Part shown: positions 50,508-63,045 of the stretch, piece after piece | How positions within the stretch are numbered: the first letter of the stretch is position 1 | How the letters are laid out: the number at the start of each line of letters is the position of its first letter | NCBI RefSeq assembly: GCF_018603905.1 | Contig: NZ_JAHFZZ010000015.1 | Span: 215,405 to 279,404, forward strand | Length of the DNA stretch: 64,000 nt | From: Nonomuraea sp. NEAU-A123 | Lineage (GTDB): Bacteria > Actinomycetota > Actinomycetes > Streptosporangiales > Streptosporangiaceae | Reading direction: 5' to 3' | The notes under the pieces: generated by a model | Databases searched by the model: none | Told to the model about the DNA's origin: nothing | The model's input: the letters and a program-made list of their open reading frames with translations, nothing else | Program-made: the position numbers and the translations under genes

Positions 50508-51692
50508 TCACTCGGCGCGGAGGGCGATGACCGGGTCCAACCGGCCCGCCCTCCGCGCGGGGGCGACGCCGAAGAACACGCCCACCGCCGCCGACACCCC
50601 GAACGCGAGCGCGACCGACCACCAGGTGACCGAGGCGGGCACCGGCGTGAGCGCCTGGATGGTGAGCGCGCCGCCCACGCCGAGCAGGATCCCGATGACG
50701 CCGCCGATCGTCGTCAGCAGCACCGCCTCGATCAGGAACTGGGCCAGCACGTCCCGCTGCCTGGCCCCGAGCGCCTTGCGCAGCCCGATCTCGCGGGTCC
50801 GCTCCCGGACGCTGACCAGCATGATGTTCGACACGCCCACGCCGCCCACCAGCAGCGAGATGCCGGCGATCGCGGCCAGCACGCCGGTGAGCATGCCGAG
50901 CACGCTGCCGATCGTGCCGAGCAACTGGGTCTGCGTGACGGCCGAGAACTTCTCGCCCGGATACCTGTCGGTCAGCGCCGCCACGACCCGCTCCTGGAGC
51001 GGCTCGATCTCGTCGGGCCCCGAGGCGCCCACCGCGATGCCGTTGACCCTGGCGATGCCGAGCAGCCGCTGGGCCGTCGTCACCGGGATGTGCACCTCCT
51101 GGTCGCGAGACACCCCGAAGGTCTGGCCGATCTTGGCGTAGACGCCGACGACCCGGAACCGCGCCCCGGAGATGGTGAGCTGCCGCCCGATCGGGTCGAG
51201 GTCGCCGAACAGCTTGTCGGCCACCTCGGAGCCGAGCACCGCGATCCTGCGCCGGGTGTCGACGTCGGTCTCGCTCAGGTGGCGGCCCTTGTCGAGCGGG
51301 CGCTCGAAGATGTTGGTGAGGTTCTGGTCGGTGCCGACGATCGTGACGAACGCCTCGGTCCCGCCGACCCGCACGGTCTCCCCCGACTGCAGCGACACCG
51401 TCACCTTGGCCGGGTCGCCGACCACGCGCCGCACGTACGCGACGTCGGCCAGGTTGAGCTTGCTCTGGGTCGGCGCCGCGCCCACGCTGAGCCGGCCCGG
51501 GACGACCAGGATGATGTTCGTGCCCAAGCCGGAGATCTCCTTCTCCACCGCGTCCTTCGCGCCGGTGCCGACCGCCACCAGGATCACCACGGCGAGCACG
51601 CCGATGATGACGCCGAGCATGGTCAGCACGCTGCGCAGCCGGTTGACCCGCAGCGCCTCCAGCGCCATCCCGAACGCCTCTCGCCCCCTCAC
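50508..51692 (-). CDS. MacB/FtsX-type ABC transporter permease
   Basis: A 394-residue permease of the MacB (ABC3) class: one N-terminal helix, a large extracellular MacB-like periplasmic-core domain (about 45-265), and three C-terminal helices. Signatures are LRSVLTMLGVIIGVLAVVIL at the start and SVRERTREIGLRKALGARQ before the penultimate helix. The ATPase domain is separate and encoded just upstream, with a GTGA overlap. Such systems are mechanotransmitters exporting lipophilic compounds, peptides or lipoproteins. Confidence 0.92.
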   Translation of the reverse strand: MRGREAFGMALEALRVNRLRSVLTMLGVIIGVLAVVILVAVGTGAKDAVEKEISGLGTNIILVVPGRLSVGAAPTQSKLNLADVAYVRRVVGDPAKVTVSLQSGETVRVGGTEAFVTIVGTDQNLTNIFERPLDKGRHLSETDVDTRRRIAVLGSEVADKLFGDLDPIGRQLTISGARFRVVGVYAKIGQTFGVSRDQEVHIPVTTAQRLLGIARVNGIAVGASGPDEIEPLQERVVAALTDRYPGEKFSAVTQTQLLGTIGSVLGMLTGVLAAIAGISLLVGGVGVSNIMLVSVRERTREIGLRKALGARQRDVLAQFLIEAVLLTTIGGVIGILLGVGGALTIQALTPVPASVTWWSVALAFGVSAAVGVFFGVAPARRAGRLDPVIALRAE

Positions 51693-52387
51693 TCTGGGTT
51701 ACGGTCCGCGGTGTCGAGCTCGATGAGCCCATCGCGTACGTGGATCTGCCGCCGGGCGTGCTCCGCGACCTCCGGCTCGTGCGTGACCAGCACCACGGCC
51801 ACCCCGCTGTCGCTGTTGAGCCGGTCGAGTATGGCCATGACCTCGGCGCCGTTGCGGGTGTCGAGGTTGCCCGTCGGCTCGTCGGCCAGCAGCACCTTGG
51901 GTTCGCCGACCAGCGCCCTGGCGATCGCCACGCGCTGCTGCTCGCCGCCGGACATCTGCGAGGGCCGGTGCTCCATCCGGTGCCCGAGCCCCACCGACTC
52001 CAGCGCCGCCCGCGCCCTGGACCGGCGCTCGGCCTTGCCGAGGCCCCGGTAGACCAGCGGCAGCGCCACGTTCTCCAGCGCCGTGGTCCTGGCCAGCAGG
52101 TGGAACGACTGGAACACGAACCCGATGGTCTTGTTACGCAGCTCGGCCAGCTCGGTGTCGGACAGCTGCGACATCTCCACCCCGTTCACCCGGAGCCGCC
52201 CGGAAGTGGGCCGGTCGAGGCAGCCGAGCAGGTGCATCAGCGTGGACTTGCCGGACCCGGACGGCCCGATGATGGCCACGAACTCGCCGCGGCCGATGCG
52301 GAGCGACACACCGCGCAACGCCTCCACGGCGACGCCGTCGAGCTGGTAGCGCCTGGTGAGATCCAGGGCCTCTAAGGCGGCGGTCAT
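51689..52387 (-). CDS. LolD/MacB-type ABC transporter ATPase
   Basis: A 232-residue ABC ATPase. Walker A is GPSGSGKST (about 41-49), the Q-loop is FVFQSFHL, the signature is MSGGEQQRVAIARAL, Walker B is VLLADEPTGNLD, and the switch His is in VVLVTHEPEVA. It pairs with the MacB-type permease (GTGA overlap) and with the membrane-fusion lipoprotein upstream (overlap of 4 bases), forming a complete tripartite-type exporter. Confidence 0.95.
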   Translation of the reverse strand: MTAALEALDLTRRYQLDGVAVEALRGVSLRIGRGEFVAIIGPSGSGKSTLMHLLGCLDRPTSGRLRVNGVEMSQLSDTELAELRNKTIGFVFQSFHLLARTTALENVALPLVYRGLGKAERRSRARAALESVGLGHRMEHRPSQMSGGEQQRVAIARALVGEPKVLLADEPTGNLDTRNGAEVMAILDRLNSDSGVAVVLVTHEPEVAEHARRQIHVRDGLIELDTADRNPE

Positions 52388-53760
52388 GGCAGCCGCTGCC
52401 CTTGCCGTACCGAGTCCGCGCCCTTGACCACGATCCGGTCACCCACCGACAGTCCGTTCAGCACTTCGACCACCGCCTCTCCCTGTGCGCCGAGCTTGAC
52501 CACGCGGCGCTCCGCCGTACCGTTCCTGACCACCCAGACCACGCTCTCGCGCCCGCTGGAGACGATCGCCGAGGCCGGGGCCGCGATGGCGGCCGGAGAC
52601 TCGCGGACCGTCAGCCGCGTCACCGCGCTCATACCCGGTTTGGGGGTGGGCGCCTTCGCGCCGTCGTCGAACCTGCCCGCGCCGAGCGTGAGCTGCACCG
52701 GGTAGCTGACGCCGCCCGTCGTGCCCGCCATCGGCGTCACGCCGACGCCCGTCACCCGCGCCGTGTAGCCCGCGCCGGGGACCGCGTCGAGCTCGACCGT
52801 CGCCTCCGTGCCCTTCTTGACCAGCAGCACGTCGGTCTCGTCGATGTCGGCGGAGAGAGTGAGCTCCGAGACGTCCGTGACGGTGACGATCGGGTCGCCC
52901 GCCGACACGGGGACGCCCACGGCCACCGGTGTGCCGCCGCTCGCGGAGCCGCCCGAGGTGTCTGCGGGAAGCTGCTGGCCGCCGGTGGGCAACTGGCTGA
53001 GCAGGCCGTTCAGGCTGCTCGCCGCGCCGCCGCCGGTGGGCCGGCCGAGCGTGACCACCCCGCCGAACGGCGCCTTGACGGTGAGCGACTTCACCGTGCT
53101 CTCCGCCGCCTTGACCGCGGCCTTCGCCTGGGACTTGGAGGCCGCCTGCAACGACGCCATCGACGACGTCAGCCCGCCGAACCCGCTGGTGACGCCGGCC
53201 AGCACGCTGTTGATCGACCGGTTGAGCTGGGCGGTGATCGACTTCAGCGCCCTGGTCTGCGCCTTGTGCTGGGCCTCGGCCAGGCCGATGGCGCTGAGCA
53301 GCTGCCTGCGGGCCTGGGCGTCGTCGATCTTCTTGGCTTCCCTGCGTGCCCTGGCGAAGTGCCTGGCCACGTTGCGGTCGAACGCGCCGGTGTCGAAGGA
53401 GGCGAGCCGGACGTTCGGGCGGCCCAGATTCGGGGTGGCGGGCGAGGCCGACTTCGACGCCTGCCGGGCCTGTTTGAGCTGGTCCTGGGCCTGTGGTGAA
53501 CGGATCTTGGCCACGATCTGGCCCTTGCGCACGTGGTCGCCCTCGCGTACGTAGAGCTTGGCGATCGTGCCTTGAGCGGGCGAGCGGAGGGTGGCCGTGG
53601 CGCGGGCGCCGATCGTGGCGGGCGCCTCGACGACCTCGGTGACGGGGGCGCGCTTGACGTCGGCCAGTTGTACGGCGGCCGGTTCCTCGGTCGAGCAGCC
53701 GGTCAGCGCGAGCAGGACGAGCAGCGGGGGGATGCCGCGACGGATCGTCACCCGACCCAT
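52384..53760 (-). CDS. Membrane-fusion (HlyD/MacA-like) lipoprotein
   Basis: A 458-residue adaptor protein. The N-terminal lipoprotein signal has lipobox LALTGC (Cys22). A biotinyl-lipoyl half motif (SPAQGTIAKLYVREGDHVRKGQ) at ~60-82 and its partner (VKAPFGGVVTLGRP) near 235 are separated by a long helical hairpin rich in Ala, Lys and Gln. Beta-barrel and membrane-proximal domains follow. A Gly/Ser-rich insertion sits near 245-280. It is the first gene of the exporter operon and would link permease activity to the cell wall in a Gram-positive. Confidence 0.88.
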   Translation of the reverse strand: MGRVTIRRGIPPLLVLLALTGCSTEEPAAVQLADVKRAPVTEVVEAPATIGARATATLRSPAQGTIAKLYVREGDHVRKGQIVAKIRSPQAQDQLKQARQASKSASPATPNLGRPNVRLASFDTGAFDRNVARHFARARREAKKIDDAQARRQLLSAIGLAEAQHKAQTRALKSITAQLNRSINSVLAGVTSGFGGLTSSMASLQAASKSQAKAAVKAAESTVKSLTVKAPFGGVVTLGRPTGGGAASSLNGLLSQLPTGGQQLPADTSGGSASGGTPVAVGVPVSAGDPIVTVTDVSELTLSADIDETDVLLVKKGTEATVELDAVPGAGYTARVTGVGVTPMAGTTGGVSYPVQLTLGAGRFDDGAKAPTPKPGMSAVTRLTVRESPAAIAAPASAIVSSGRESVVWVVRNGTAERRVVKLGAQGEAVVEVLNGLSVGDRIVVKGADSVRQGQRLP

Positions 53761-53827
53761 CGTAGGAGCAGGGCGGCCCGGGTGACTTTGGGCCTCCCGG
53801 GCTCAGCCCGCGAACCCGGTTCTGGGC

Positions 53828-54622
53828 TCAGCCGGAGGCGAGCTCGCGGCTCCGGTCGCGGGCGGCCTCGATGGCGGCCAGGAAGGCGGCGCGGACGCTG
53901 TGCCGTTCGAGCTCGGCGATCGCCGCGATCGTGGTGCCGCCGGGAGAGGTGACCGCCTCGCGCAGGATCACCGGGTGCTCGCCCGAGTCGCGCAGCATCA
54001 CGGCGGCACCCACGATCGACTGGGTGACCATGTCGAGCGCCGCAGCCCTGGGCATGCCGAGCAGGATCCCCGCGTCGACCATGGCCTCGACCAGGTAGAA
54101 GAAGTAGGCGGGCCCGCTGCCCGACAGGGCGGTGGCCGCGTCCTGCTGCGACTCGGGCATGCGCAGCACCTTGCCGACCGGCTTGAGCAGGTCCTCGGTG
54201 TGCTTGAGGTGCTCCTCGCCGGCGTGGGCGCCCGCCGAGATCACGCTCATCGCCTCGTCGAAGCGGATCGGCGTGTTGGACATCACCCTGACCACCGGCA
54301 CCTCGACGCCGAGCCGCTGCTCGACGAAGGCGGTGGTAATGCCCGCCGCAGCGGTGATCACCAGGCGGTCGGCGGGGACGTAGGGGCCGATCTCGGCCAG
54401 CAGAGTCGCCATGTCCTGCGGCTTGACCGCCAGGATGAGCGTCTCCGCCGCCTTGGCGGCCTCGGCGTTGGTGACGGTCCGCACGCCGTACGCCTCACGC
54501 AGCGCCTGCGCTCGCTCAGGTCTGCGGGCCGTCGCCATGATGTCGCCCGAACTGAACCCTGCCCGAAGTAGCCCGGACAGGAGGGCTTCGCCCATCTTGC
54601 CCGTGCCCAGAATCGCAATCAC
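53828..54622 (-). CDS. proC: Pyrroline-5-carboxylate reductase
   Basis: NAD(P)H-dependent enzyme of 264 residues that makes proline from pyrroline-5-carboxylate. The N-terminal nucleotide fold begins MIAILGTGKMGEALLSGLL. The C-terminal signature ALSGSGPAYFFYLVEAM and the late LREAVTSPGGTTIAAI are diagnostic. The start is GTG at 54622. It is 17 bases downstream of the proline dehydrogenase gene in the same direction, so enzymes making and consuming the same intermediate appear co-transcribed. Confidence 0.96.
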   Translation of the reverse strand: MIAILGTGKMGEALLSGLLRAGFSSGDIMATARRPERAQALREAYGVRTVTNAEAAKAAETLILAVKPQDMATLLAEIGPYVPADRLVITAAAGITTAFVEQRLGVEVPVVRVMSNTPIRFDEAMSVISAGAHAGEEHLKHTEDLLKPVGKVLRMPESQQDAATALSGSGPAYFFYLVEAMVDAGILLGMPRAAALDMVTQSIVGAAVMLRDSGEHPVILREAVTSPGGTTIAAIAELERHSVRAAFLAAIEAARDRSRELASG

Positions 54623-54639
54623 GCCGGTAGCCTACCTAG

Positions 54640-55521
54640 CTAGTGCCTGCTGACCAGCGACCGGGCGAAGAAGGCCAGGTTGCGCGGGCGCTCGGCGAGG
54701 CGGCGCATGAGGTAGGCGTACCAGTCGGTGCCGTAGGGCACATAGACGCGCACCTGGGCGCCGAGCCCGGCCAGGCGGGCCTGCTCGGCGGGCCGCACGC
54801 CGTACAGCATCTGATGCTCGAAGCCCGTCGCGTCCCGCCCGGTCAGTACGGCCAGCGCCGACGCGATCTCCACCAGCCGAGGGTCGTGCGTGGCGACCAT
54901 GGGATAGCCGGTGCCGTTCATCAGCACCTTGAGGCAGCGCACGAACGAGCGGTCGATGTCGGCCGGGGCGGTATAGGCGCCGGGCGCGGTGTAGGCGCCC
55001 TTGCACAGCCGCACCCTGGCCCCCTCGAGCTTCTCGCAGCGCTCGCGGGCGTCCGGCAGGTACGCCTGCACCACGACGCCCACGTCGGGATGCTCCTTGC
55101 GCAGCGTGGCGTGCACGGAGTGAAGCCCGGGGATCGTGTCGTGCTCCTCGGCGTCGAGGGTGATCGTCACTCCCTTGGCCGCGGCGGCCTCGCAGACGGT
55201 GGCCGCGTTGTCCAGCGCGAGCTGCTCGGAGAGGCGCAGCCCCAGCGCGGTCAGCTTGATCGACACGTCGGCGTCCCGGGGCAGCCGGCCGAGCAGCGCC
55301 AGGTAGTCCTGGACGGAGTGTTCGGCCTGCGCGCGGTCGGTGACGTCCTCGCCCAGGTGGTCGACGGTGACCAGCAGCCCGTCGCGGGTCAGCCGGGCGA
55401 TGACCGCGCCGACGTCGTCGGCGACGTAGCGCCTGACCACGTCCCTGGTCAGCGGCGATGTGGTGAGGACCCGCTCGGCGAGGTCGCTCCTGGAGACGGC
55501 CATCAGGGCCTGACGCAGCAC
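54640..55521 (-). CDS. Proline dehydrogenase
   Basis: A monofunctional FAD-dependent proline dehydrogenase of 293 residues, passing electrons from proline to the quinone pool. Conserved features are VSIKLTALGL, LDAEEHDTIPGL and VVVQAYLPDARERCEKL, then RLCKGAYTAP, and near the C-terminus YVPYGTDWYAYLMRRLAERP. Next to the substrate-binding KGAY motif the six residues GAYTAP occur twice, through an 18-base tandem duplication (54964-54999). No pyrroline-5-carboxylate dehydrogenase domain is fused. The start is GTG at 55521. Confidence 0.93.
   Translation of the reverse strand: MLRQALMAVSRSDLAERVLTTSPLTRDVVRRYVADDVGAVIARLTRDGLLVTVDHLGEDVTDRAQAEHSVQDYLALLGRLPRDADVSIKLTALGLRLSEQLALDNAATVCEAAAAKGVTITLDAEEHDTIPGLHSVHATLRKEHPDVGVVVQAYLPDARERCEKLEGARVRLCKGAYTAPGAYTAPADIDRSFVRCLKVLMNGTGYPMVATHDPRLVEIASALAVLTGRDATGFEHQMLYGVRPAEQARLAGLGAQVRVYVPYGTDWYAYLMRRLAERPRNLAFFARSLVSRH
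54964..54999. repeat. 18-base tandem duplication inside proline dehydrogenase
   Basis: Two adjacent 18-base units, differing at a few third positions, each encode Gly-Ala-Tyr-Thr-Ala-Pro. The duplication is in frame and lies beside the conserved KGAY motif. Confidence 0.85.
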
Positions 55522-55604
55522 GTACTCAACCCTAACTTCACCGGGGCGATATCCGCCGGATCCTCGCGGCTGAACCTCCGAGGCATCCCATTCGTCCTAG
55601 AAGT

Positions 55605-56072
55605 ATGCGCACAATGACAGCGACTCTTCTGGCCGGATGTCTGGTGCTTGCGACGAGCTGCGGGGCCTCGGCGCCTGCCAAGCAGGCCCCCGCCCCCGCC
55701 CCCCAGGTGCCGGTCACCACTGACCCCGTGGCGAGCGGTCCCGCCGAGACGACTCCCACGAAGTCCCCGAAACCGGTCAAGCCCACGGGCGACACGATCA
55801 ACACGCACAAGGTCCGCTGGACCAAGGCGCAGCCGACGTCCCACGGCCGCAAGCTCAAGCTGACCTGGTGGTCGGGCGTGGCCCCGTGCAGCGTCCTGGA
55901 CCGGGTCAAGGTCAAGGAGACGGGCAAGCGCGTCACGGTCACGCTCTACGAGGGCACCGCCCCGAAGGCCAAGGACGTCGCCTGCATCATGATCGCGGTG
56001 GAGAAGACGACGACGGTCAAGCTCAAGTCGCCACTCGGCAAGCGCAAGGTCGTGGACGGCGCCAAGTCCTGA
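55605..56072 (+). CDS. Small secreted lipoprotein
   Basis: A 155-residue protein with a lipoprotein signal peptide; the lipobox is LATSC (Cys19), or less likely LLAGC (Cys12). A Pro/Ala/Thr-rich linker (~20-65) leads to a basic C-terminal domain of ~90 residues with two Cys (in VAPCSVLDRV and DVACIMIAVE), likely a disulphide. Repeated Val-Lys-Thr strands suggest a beta-sandwich. No family is recognised. The gene is divergent from proline dehydrogenase and is followed by a terminator hairpin. Confidence 0.8.
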   Translation: MRTMTATLLAGCLVLATSCGASAPAKQAPAPAPQVPVTTDPVASGPAETTPTKSPKPVKPTGDTINTHKVRWTKAQPTSHGRKLKLTWWSGVAPCSVLDRVKVKETGKRVTVTLYEGTAPKAKDVACIMIAVEKTTTVKLKSPLGKRKVVDGAKS

Positions 56073-56085
56073 ACCTCCCGATGAG

Positions 56086-56118
56086 CCCCCGGCACACGAC
56101 CCCTGTTGTGTCGGGGGT
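56086..56118 (+). terminator. Terminator after the lipoprotein gene
   Basis: CCCCCGGCACACG pairs imperfectly with GTGTCGGGGG across an 8-10 base loop, followed by TTTCGCTTTT. It lies 14 bases after the lipoprotein stop and upstream of the dnaK control region, so it isolates the two transcripts. Confidence 0.65.
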
Positions 56119-56156
56119 TTCGCTTTTGAGGGGGGAATGCGGGTGCTCGGTGCGGG

Positions 56157-56177
56157 GTTGAGTCGAGTAGGCTCAAG
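56157..56177. promoter_or_regulatory. HAIR element 1 (HspR operator)
   Basis: GTTGAGT-N7-GCTCAAG, one mismatch per arm from the HAIR consensus CTTGAGT-N7-ACTCAAG bound by HspR. It lies just upstream of the -35 element of the dnaK promoter. The hspR gene is in the same operon. Confidence 0.85.
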
Positions 56178-56181
56178 CTGT

Positions 56182-56210
56182 TTGACAAACACCCCCGGCA
56201 TTCGTACGTT
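56182..56210 (+). promoter_or_regulatory. dnaK operon promoter
   Basis: TTGACA (56182-56187), a 17-base spacer and TACGTT (56205-56210) form a near-consensus vegetative promoter. It is placed between the two HAIR elements; HAIR 2 overlaps the -10 and presumed start site. Confidence 0.85.
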
Positions 56211-56228
56211 GAGTCTGACCGACTCAAC
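56208..56228. promoter_or_regulatory. HAIR element 2 (HspR operator)
   Basis: GTTGAGT-N7-ACTCAAC is a perfect inverted repeat, one base per arm from the HAIR consensus. It spans the end of the -10 element to about +12, a classic repressor position. It ends 21 bases before the dnaK ATG. Confidence 0.9.
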
Positions 56229-56249
56229 TTTAACTACAGGGACGTACTC

Positions 56250-58120
<1,871 letters not shown>

Positions 58121-58121
<1 letters not shown>

Positions 58122-58717
58122 TGCCGACGCGTGACAACGGGCACGACGAGCCGGTGATCCGCGACAACCGTAAGATCGACCCGGAGACGGGCCAGGTGCG
58201 CGAACGTCCGCAGGACCAGGAGACCCCCGTTCCCCCCGCCCCCACCGAGGTGGCGGCGAAGGACGGGGACCTGCTGGCGCAGCTCTCCGAGCGGACGTCC
58301 GACCTGCAGCGCCTCCAGGCGGAGTACACCAACTACCGCAGGCGGGTCGAGCGTGACCGGGTCGCGGTTCGCGAGCAGGCCGTCGCGAGCGCCCTCCAGG
58401 AGCTCCTGCCCGTGCTCGACGACATCGGGCGGGCACGTGATCACGGCGAGCTCACCGGTGGCTTCTCGAAGGTGGCAGAGTCACTGGAAGCGGCGGTCAC
58501 CAAGCTCGGCCTCAACTCCTTCGGGCAGAAGGGCGACCCGTTCGACCCGACCGTTCACGAGGCGCTGATGCACAGCTACTCGCCGGACGTCACCGAGCCG
58601 ACCGCGGTCGAGGTGCTACAGCCCGGTTACCGGATGGGTGACCGGGTGCTCCGCCCGGCGCGGGTGGCCGTGGCGGAGCCGGAAGACGCCCCTGCGGCGT
58701 CCGACGACGACAACTGA
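58121..58717 (+). CDS. grpE: Nucleotide exchange factor GrpE
   Basis: Releases ADP from DnaK; 198 residues. A charged, Pro-rich N-terminal ~50 residues is followed by the long coiled coil (LSERTSDLQRLQAEYTNYRR) and the beta domain (VHEALMHSYSPDVTEPTAVE, then PGYRMGDRVLRPARVAV). ATG at 58121 overlaps the dnaK stop by one base; the GTG three bases earlier is less likely. The gene ends 23 bases before dnaJ. Confidence 0.96.
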
Positions 58718-58740
58718 CGAAGAAGAACGAAGGGCGATAG

Positions 58741-59925
58741 ATGAGCACCAAGGACTACCTGGAGAAGGACTACTACGCCGTCCTTGGTGTGCCCAAGTCA
58801 GCCACCGCCGAAGAGATCAAGAAGGCCTACCGCAAGCTGGCCCGGCAATACCACCCCGACACCAATCAGGGCGACGTGGCCAAGGAGACCAAGTTCAAGG
58901 AGGTCTCCGAGGCCTACGACGTCCTGTCCGACGGCAAGCGCCGCAAAGAGTACGACGAGGCGCGCACGCTGTTCGGGTCGGGGGTGGGCGGCCAGCGTCC
59001 CGGCAGTGGCGGCTTCCCGTTCGACTTCGGCGACCTGTTCGGCGGCACCGCCAGCCAGCAGCAGCAGGGCCACGGTGCGGGTGAGCGGCTCGGCGACCTG
59101 TTCGGCGGGCTGTTCAACCGCGGCGGCGGTGGCTCGGCCCGTACGACCAGCACCACCAGGCCGCGGCGTGGGCAGGACATCGAGTCCGAGGTCACGCTCA
59201 CGTTCACCGAAGCGGTCGAAGGCTCCACGGTGTCGCTCCGGCTGACCAGCTCGGCCGCCTGCACGGCGTGCAGCGGCACCGGGGCCAAAGCCGGCACCAC
59301 CCCGCGGGTCTGCCCGACCTGCGAGGGCACCGGGGCGGCCAGCCGCAACCTGGGCAACTTCGCCTTCTCCGAGCCCTGCCGCGACTGCAAGGGCCGTGGC
59401 CTGCTCGTGGACGACCCCTGCCCCGTGTGCGAGGGCAGCGGCCGGGCCAAGAGCACCCGCAACATCCAGGCGCGCATCCCCGCGGGGGTGGCCGACGGCC
59501 AGCGGGTCAAGCTCAAGGCCAAGGGCGCCCCGGGCGAGAACGGCGGCCCGGCCGGCGACCTCTACATCCTCGCGCACGTCAAGCCGCATGCCGTGTTCGG
59601 CAGGACGGGCGACAACCTGACGATCACCGTGCCGGTGACGTTCTCCGAGGCCGCGCTCGGCGCCGAGATCAAGGTGCCGATACTCAAGGGCCTGCCGGTC
59701 ACGTTGCGCATCCCGACGGGCACACCCAACGGCCGCACGTTCCGGGTTCGCGGCAGGGGTGTCGCCCGCAAGGACGGCACCAAGGGCGACCTGCTCGCCA
59801 CTGTCGAGGTGGTCGTCCCCAAGACGCTGGACGACAAGTCCCGCGAACTCCTCACGGAGTTCAACACCGCGACCGCGGGCGAGGACCCGCGGGCTGATCT
59901 CATACAGAGAGCCAGAAGCGAGTAG
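58741..59925 (+). CDS. dnaJ: Chaperone DnaJ
   Basis: Hsp40 co-chaperone of 394 residues, full type I. The J-domain has KAYRKLARQYHPDTNQG (His-Pro-Asp motif). A long Gly/Phe/Ser-rich linker follows, then four zinc-finger repeats (CTACSGTG, CPTCEGTG, CRDCKGRG, CPVCEGSG) at ~175-240 and the C-terminal substrate-binding domain. The ATG at 58741 follows GAAGGG. It belongs to the dnaK operon, 3 bases before hspR. Confidence 0.97.
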   Translation: MSTKDYLEKDYYAVLGVPKSATAEEIKKAYRKLARQYHPDTNQGDVAKETKFKEVSEAYDVLSDGKRRKEYDEARTLFGSGVGGQRPGSGGFPFDFGDLFGGTASQQQQGHGAGERLGDLFGGLFNRGGGGSARTTSTTRPRRGQDIESEVTLTFTEAVEGSTVSLRLTSSAACTACSGTGAKAGTTPRVCPTCEGTGAASRNLGNFAFSEPCRDCKGRGLLVDDPCPVCEGSGRAKSTRNIQARIPAGVADGQRVKLKAKGAPGENGGPAGDLYILAHVKPHAVFGRTGDNLTITVPVTFSEAALGAEIKVPILKGLPVTLRIPTGTPNGRTFRVRGRGVARKDGTKGDLLATVEVVVPKTLDDKSRELLTEFNTATAGEDPRADLIQRARSE

Positions 59926-59928
59926 CCG

Positions 59929-60279
59929 ATGGACGCCAACTATTTCGACCTGTCAGACGAAACGCCGGTCTATGTGATCTCGGTGGCCGCGCAACTGTCG
60001 GGTCTTCACCCACAGACGCTGCGGCAGTACGACCGGCTCGGACTGGTCTGTCCAGGCCGTACGGCGGGGCGCGGCCGCCTCTACTCCACCCGCGACATCA
60101 TCCAGCTCCGCGAGGTCCAGCGGCTCTCCCAGGAGGAGGGCATCAACCTCGCGGGCATCAAGCGGATTCTCGAGCTCGAGAACGAGGCTCTGCGGCTGCG
60201 TGAGGAGGTTCACCGCCTCCGCGCCGAGATGCAGATGGTCAGGGCGCTGATCCGCTACGAGCTGCCACCGGGGGCCTAG
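59929..60279 (+). CDS. hspR: Heat-shock repressor HspR
   Basis: A MerR-family repressor of 116 residues. The winged helix-turn-helix (about 14-80) includes VISVAAQLSGLHPQTLRQYDR and GRGRLYSTRDI, and a leucine-zipper-like coil follows (LELENEALRLREEVHRLRAE). HspR binds HAIR sites with DnaK as co-repressor; two such sites precede dnaK here. It begins 3 bases after dnaJ, and clpB starts 5 bases after its stop. Confidence 0.96.
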   Translation: MDANYFDLSDETPVYVISVAAQLSGLHPQTLRQYDRLGLVCPGRTAGRGRLYSTRDIIQLREVQRLSQEEGINLAGIKRILELENEALRLREEVHRLRAEMQMVRALIRYELPPGA

Positions 60280-60284
60280 AACAC

Positions 60285-62855
<2,571 letters not shown>

Positions 62856-62870
62856 CCCCCCGCGCTCGCG

Positions 62871-62904
62871 CGACGCCCGGAAACCGGCTGGTTTCCGGGC
62901 GTCG
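62871..62904. terminator. Terminator of the dnaK-clpB operon
   Basis: A perfect 15-bp stem (CGACGCCCGGAAACC and its complement) with tetraloop GGCT begins 15 bases after the clpB stop. It has no U-tract, like most hairpin terminators in this lineage. Confidence 0.85.
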
Positions 62905-62997
62905 GCGTTTCATGGCACGGTCAACGGCGGCCCTCCGTCGTCAAGTGTTGCGCCACCCTTCTGGCAAGCCGACACGCGGCGGACCCGGTCGTGGCTA

Positions 62998-63032
62998 GCT
63001 TCGGCTTTCGTCGCATCACCGAAAGCCGAAGC
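62998..63032. promoter_or_regulatory. 13-bp leader hairpin abutting a ribosome-binding site
   Basis: GCTTCGGCTTTCG and CGAAAGCCGAAGC form a perfect 13-bp stem with a 9-base loop. It ends directly before the AGGAGG at 63033-63038 of the following gene. It may protect the mRNA, attenuate transcription or control translation. Confidence 0.8.
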
Positions 63033-63045
63033 AGGAGGACGTGCA

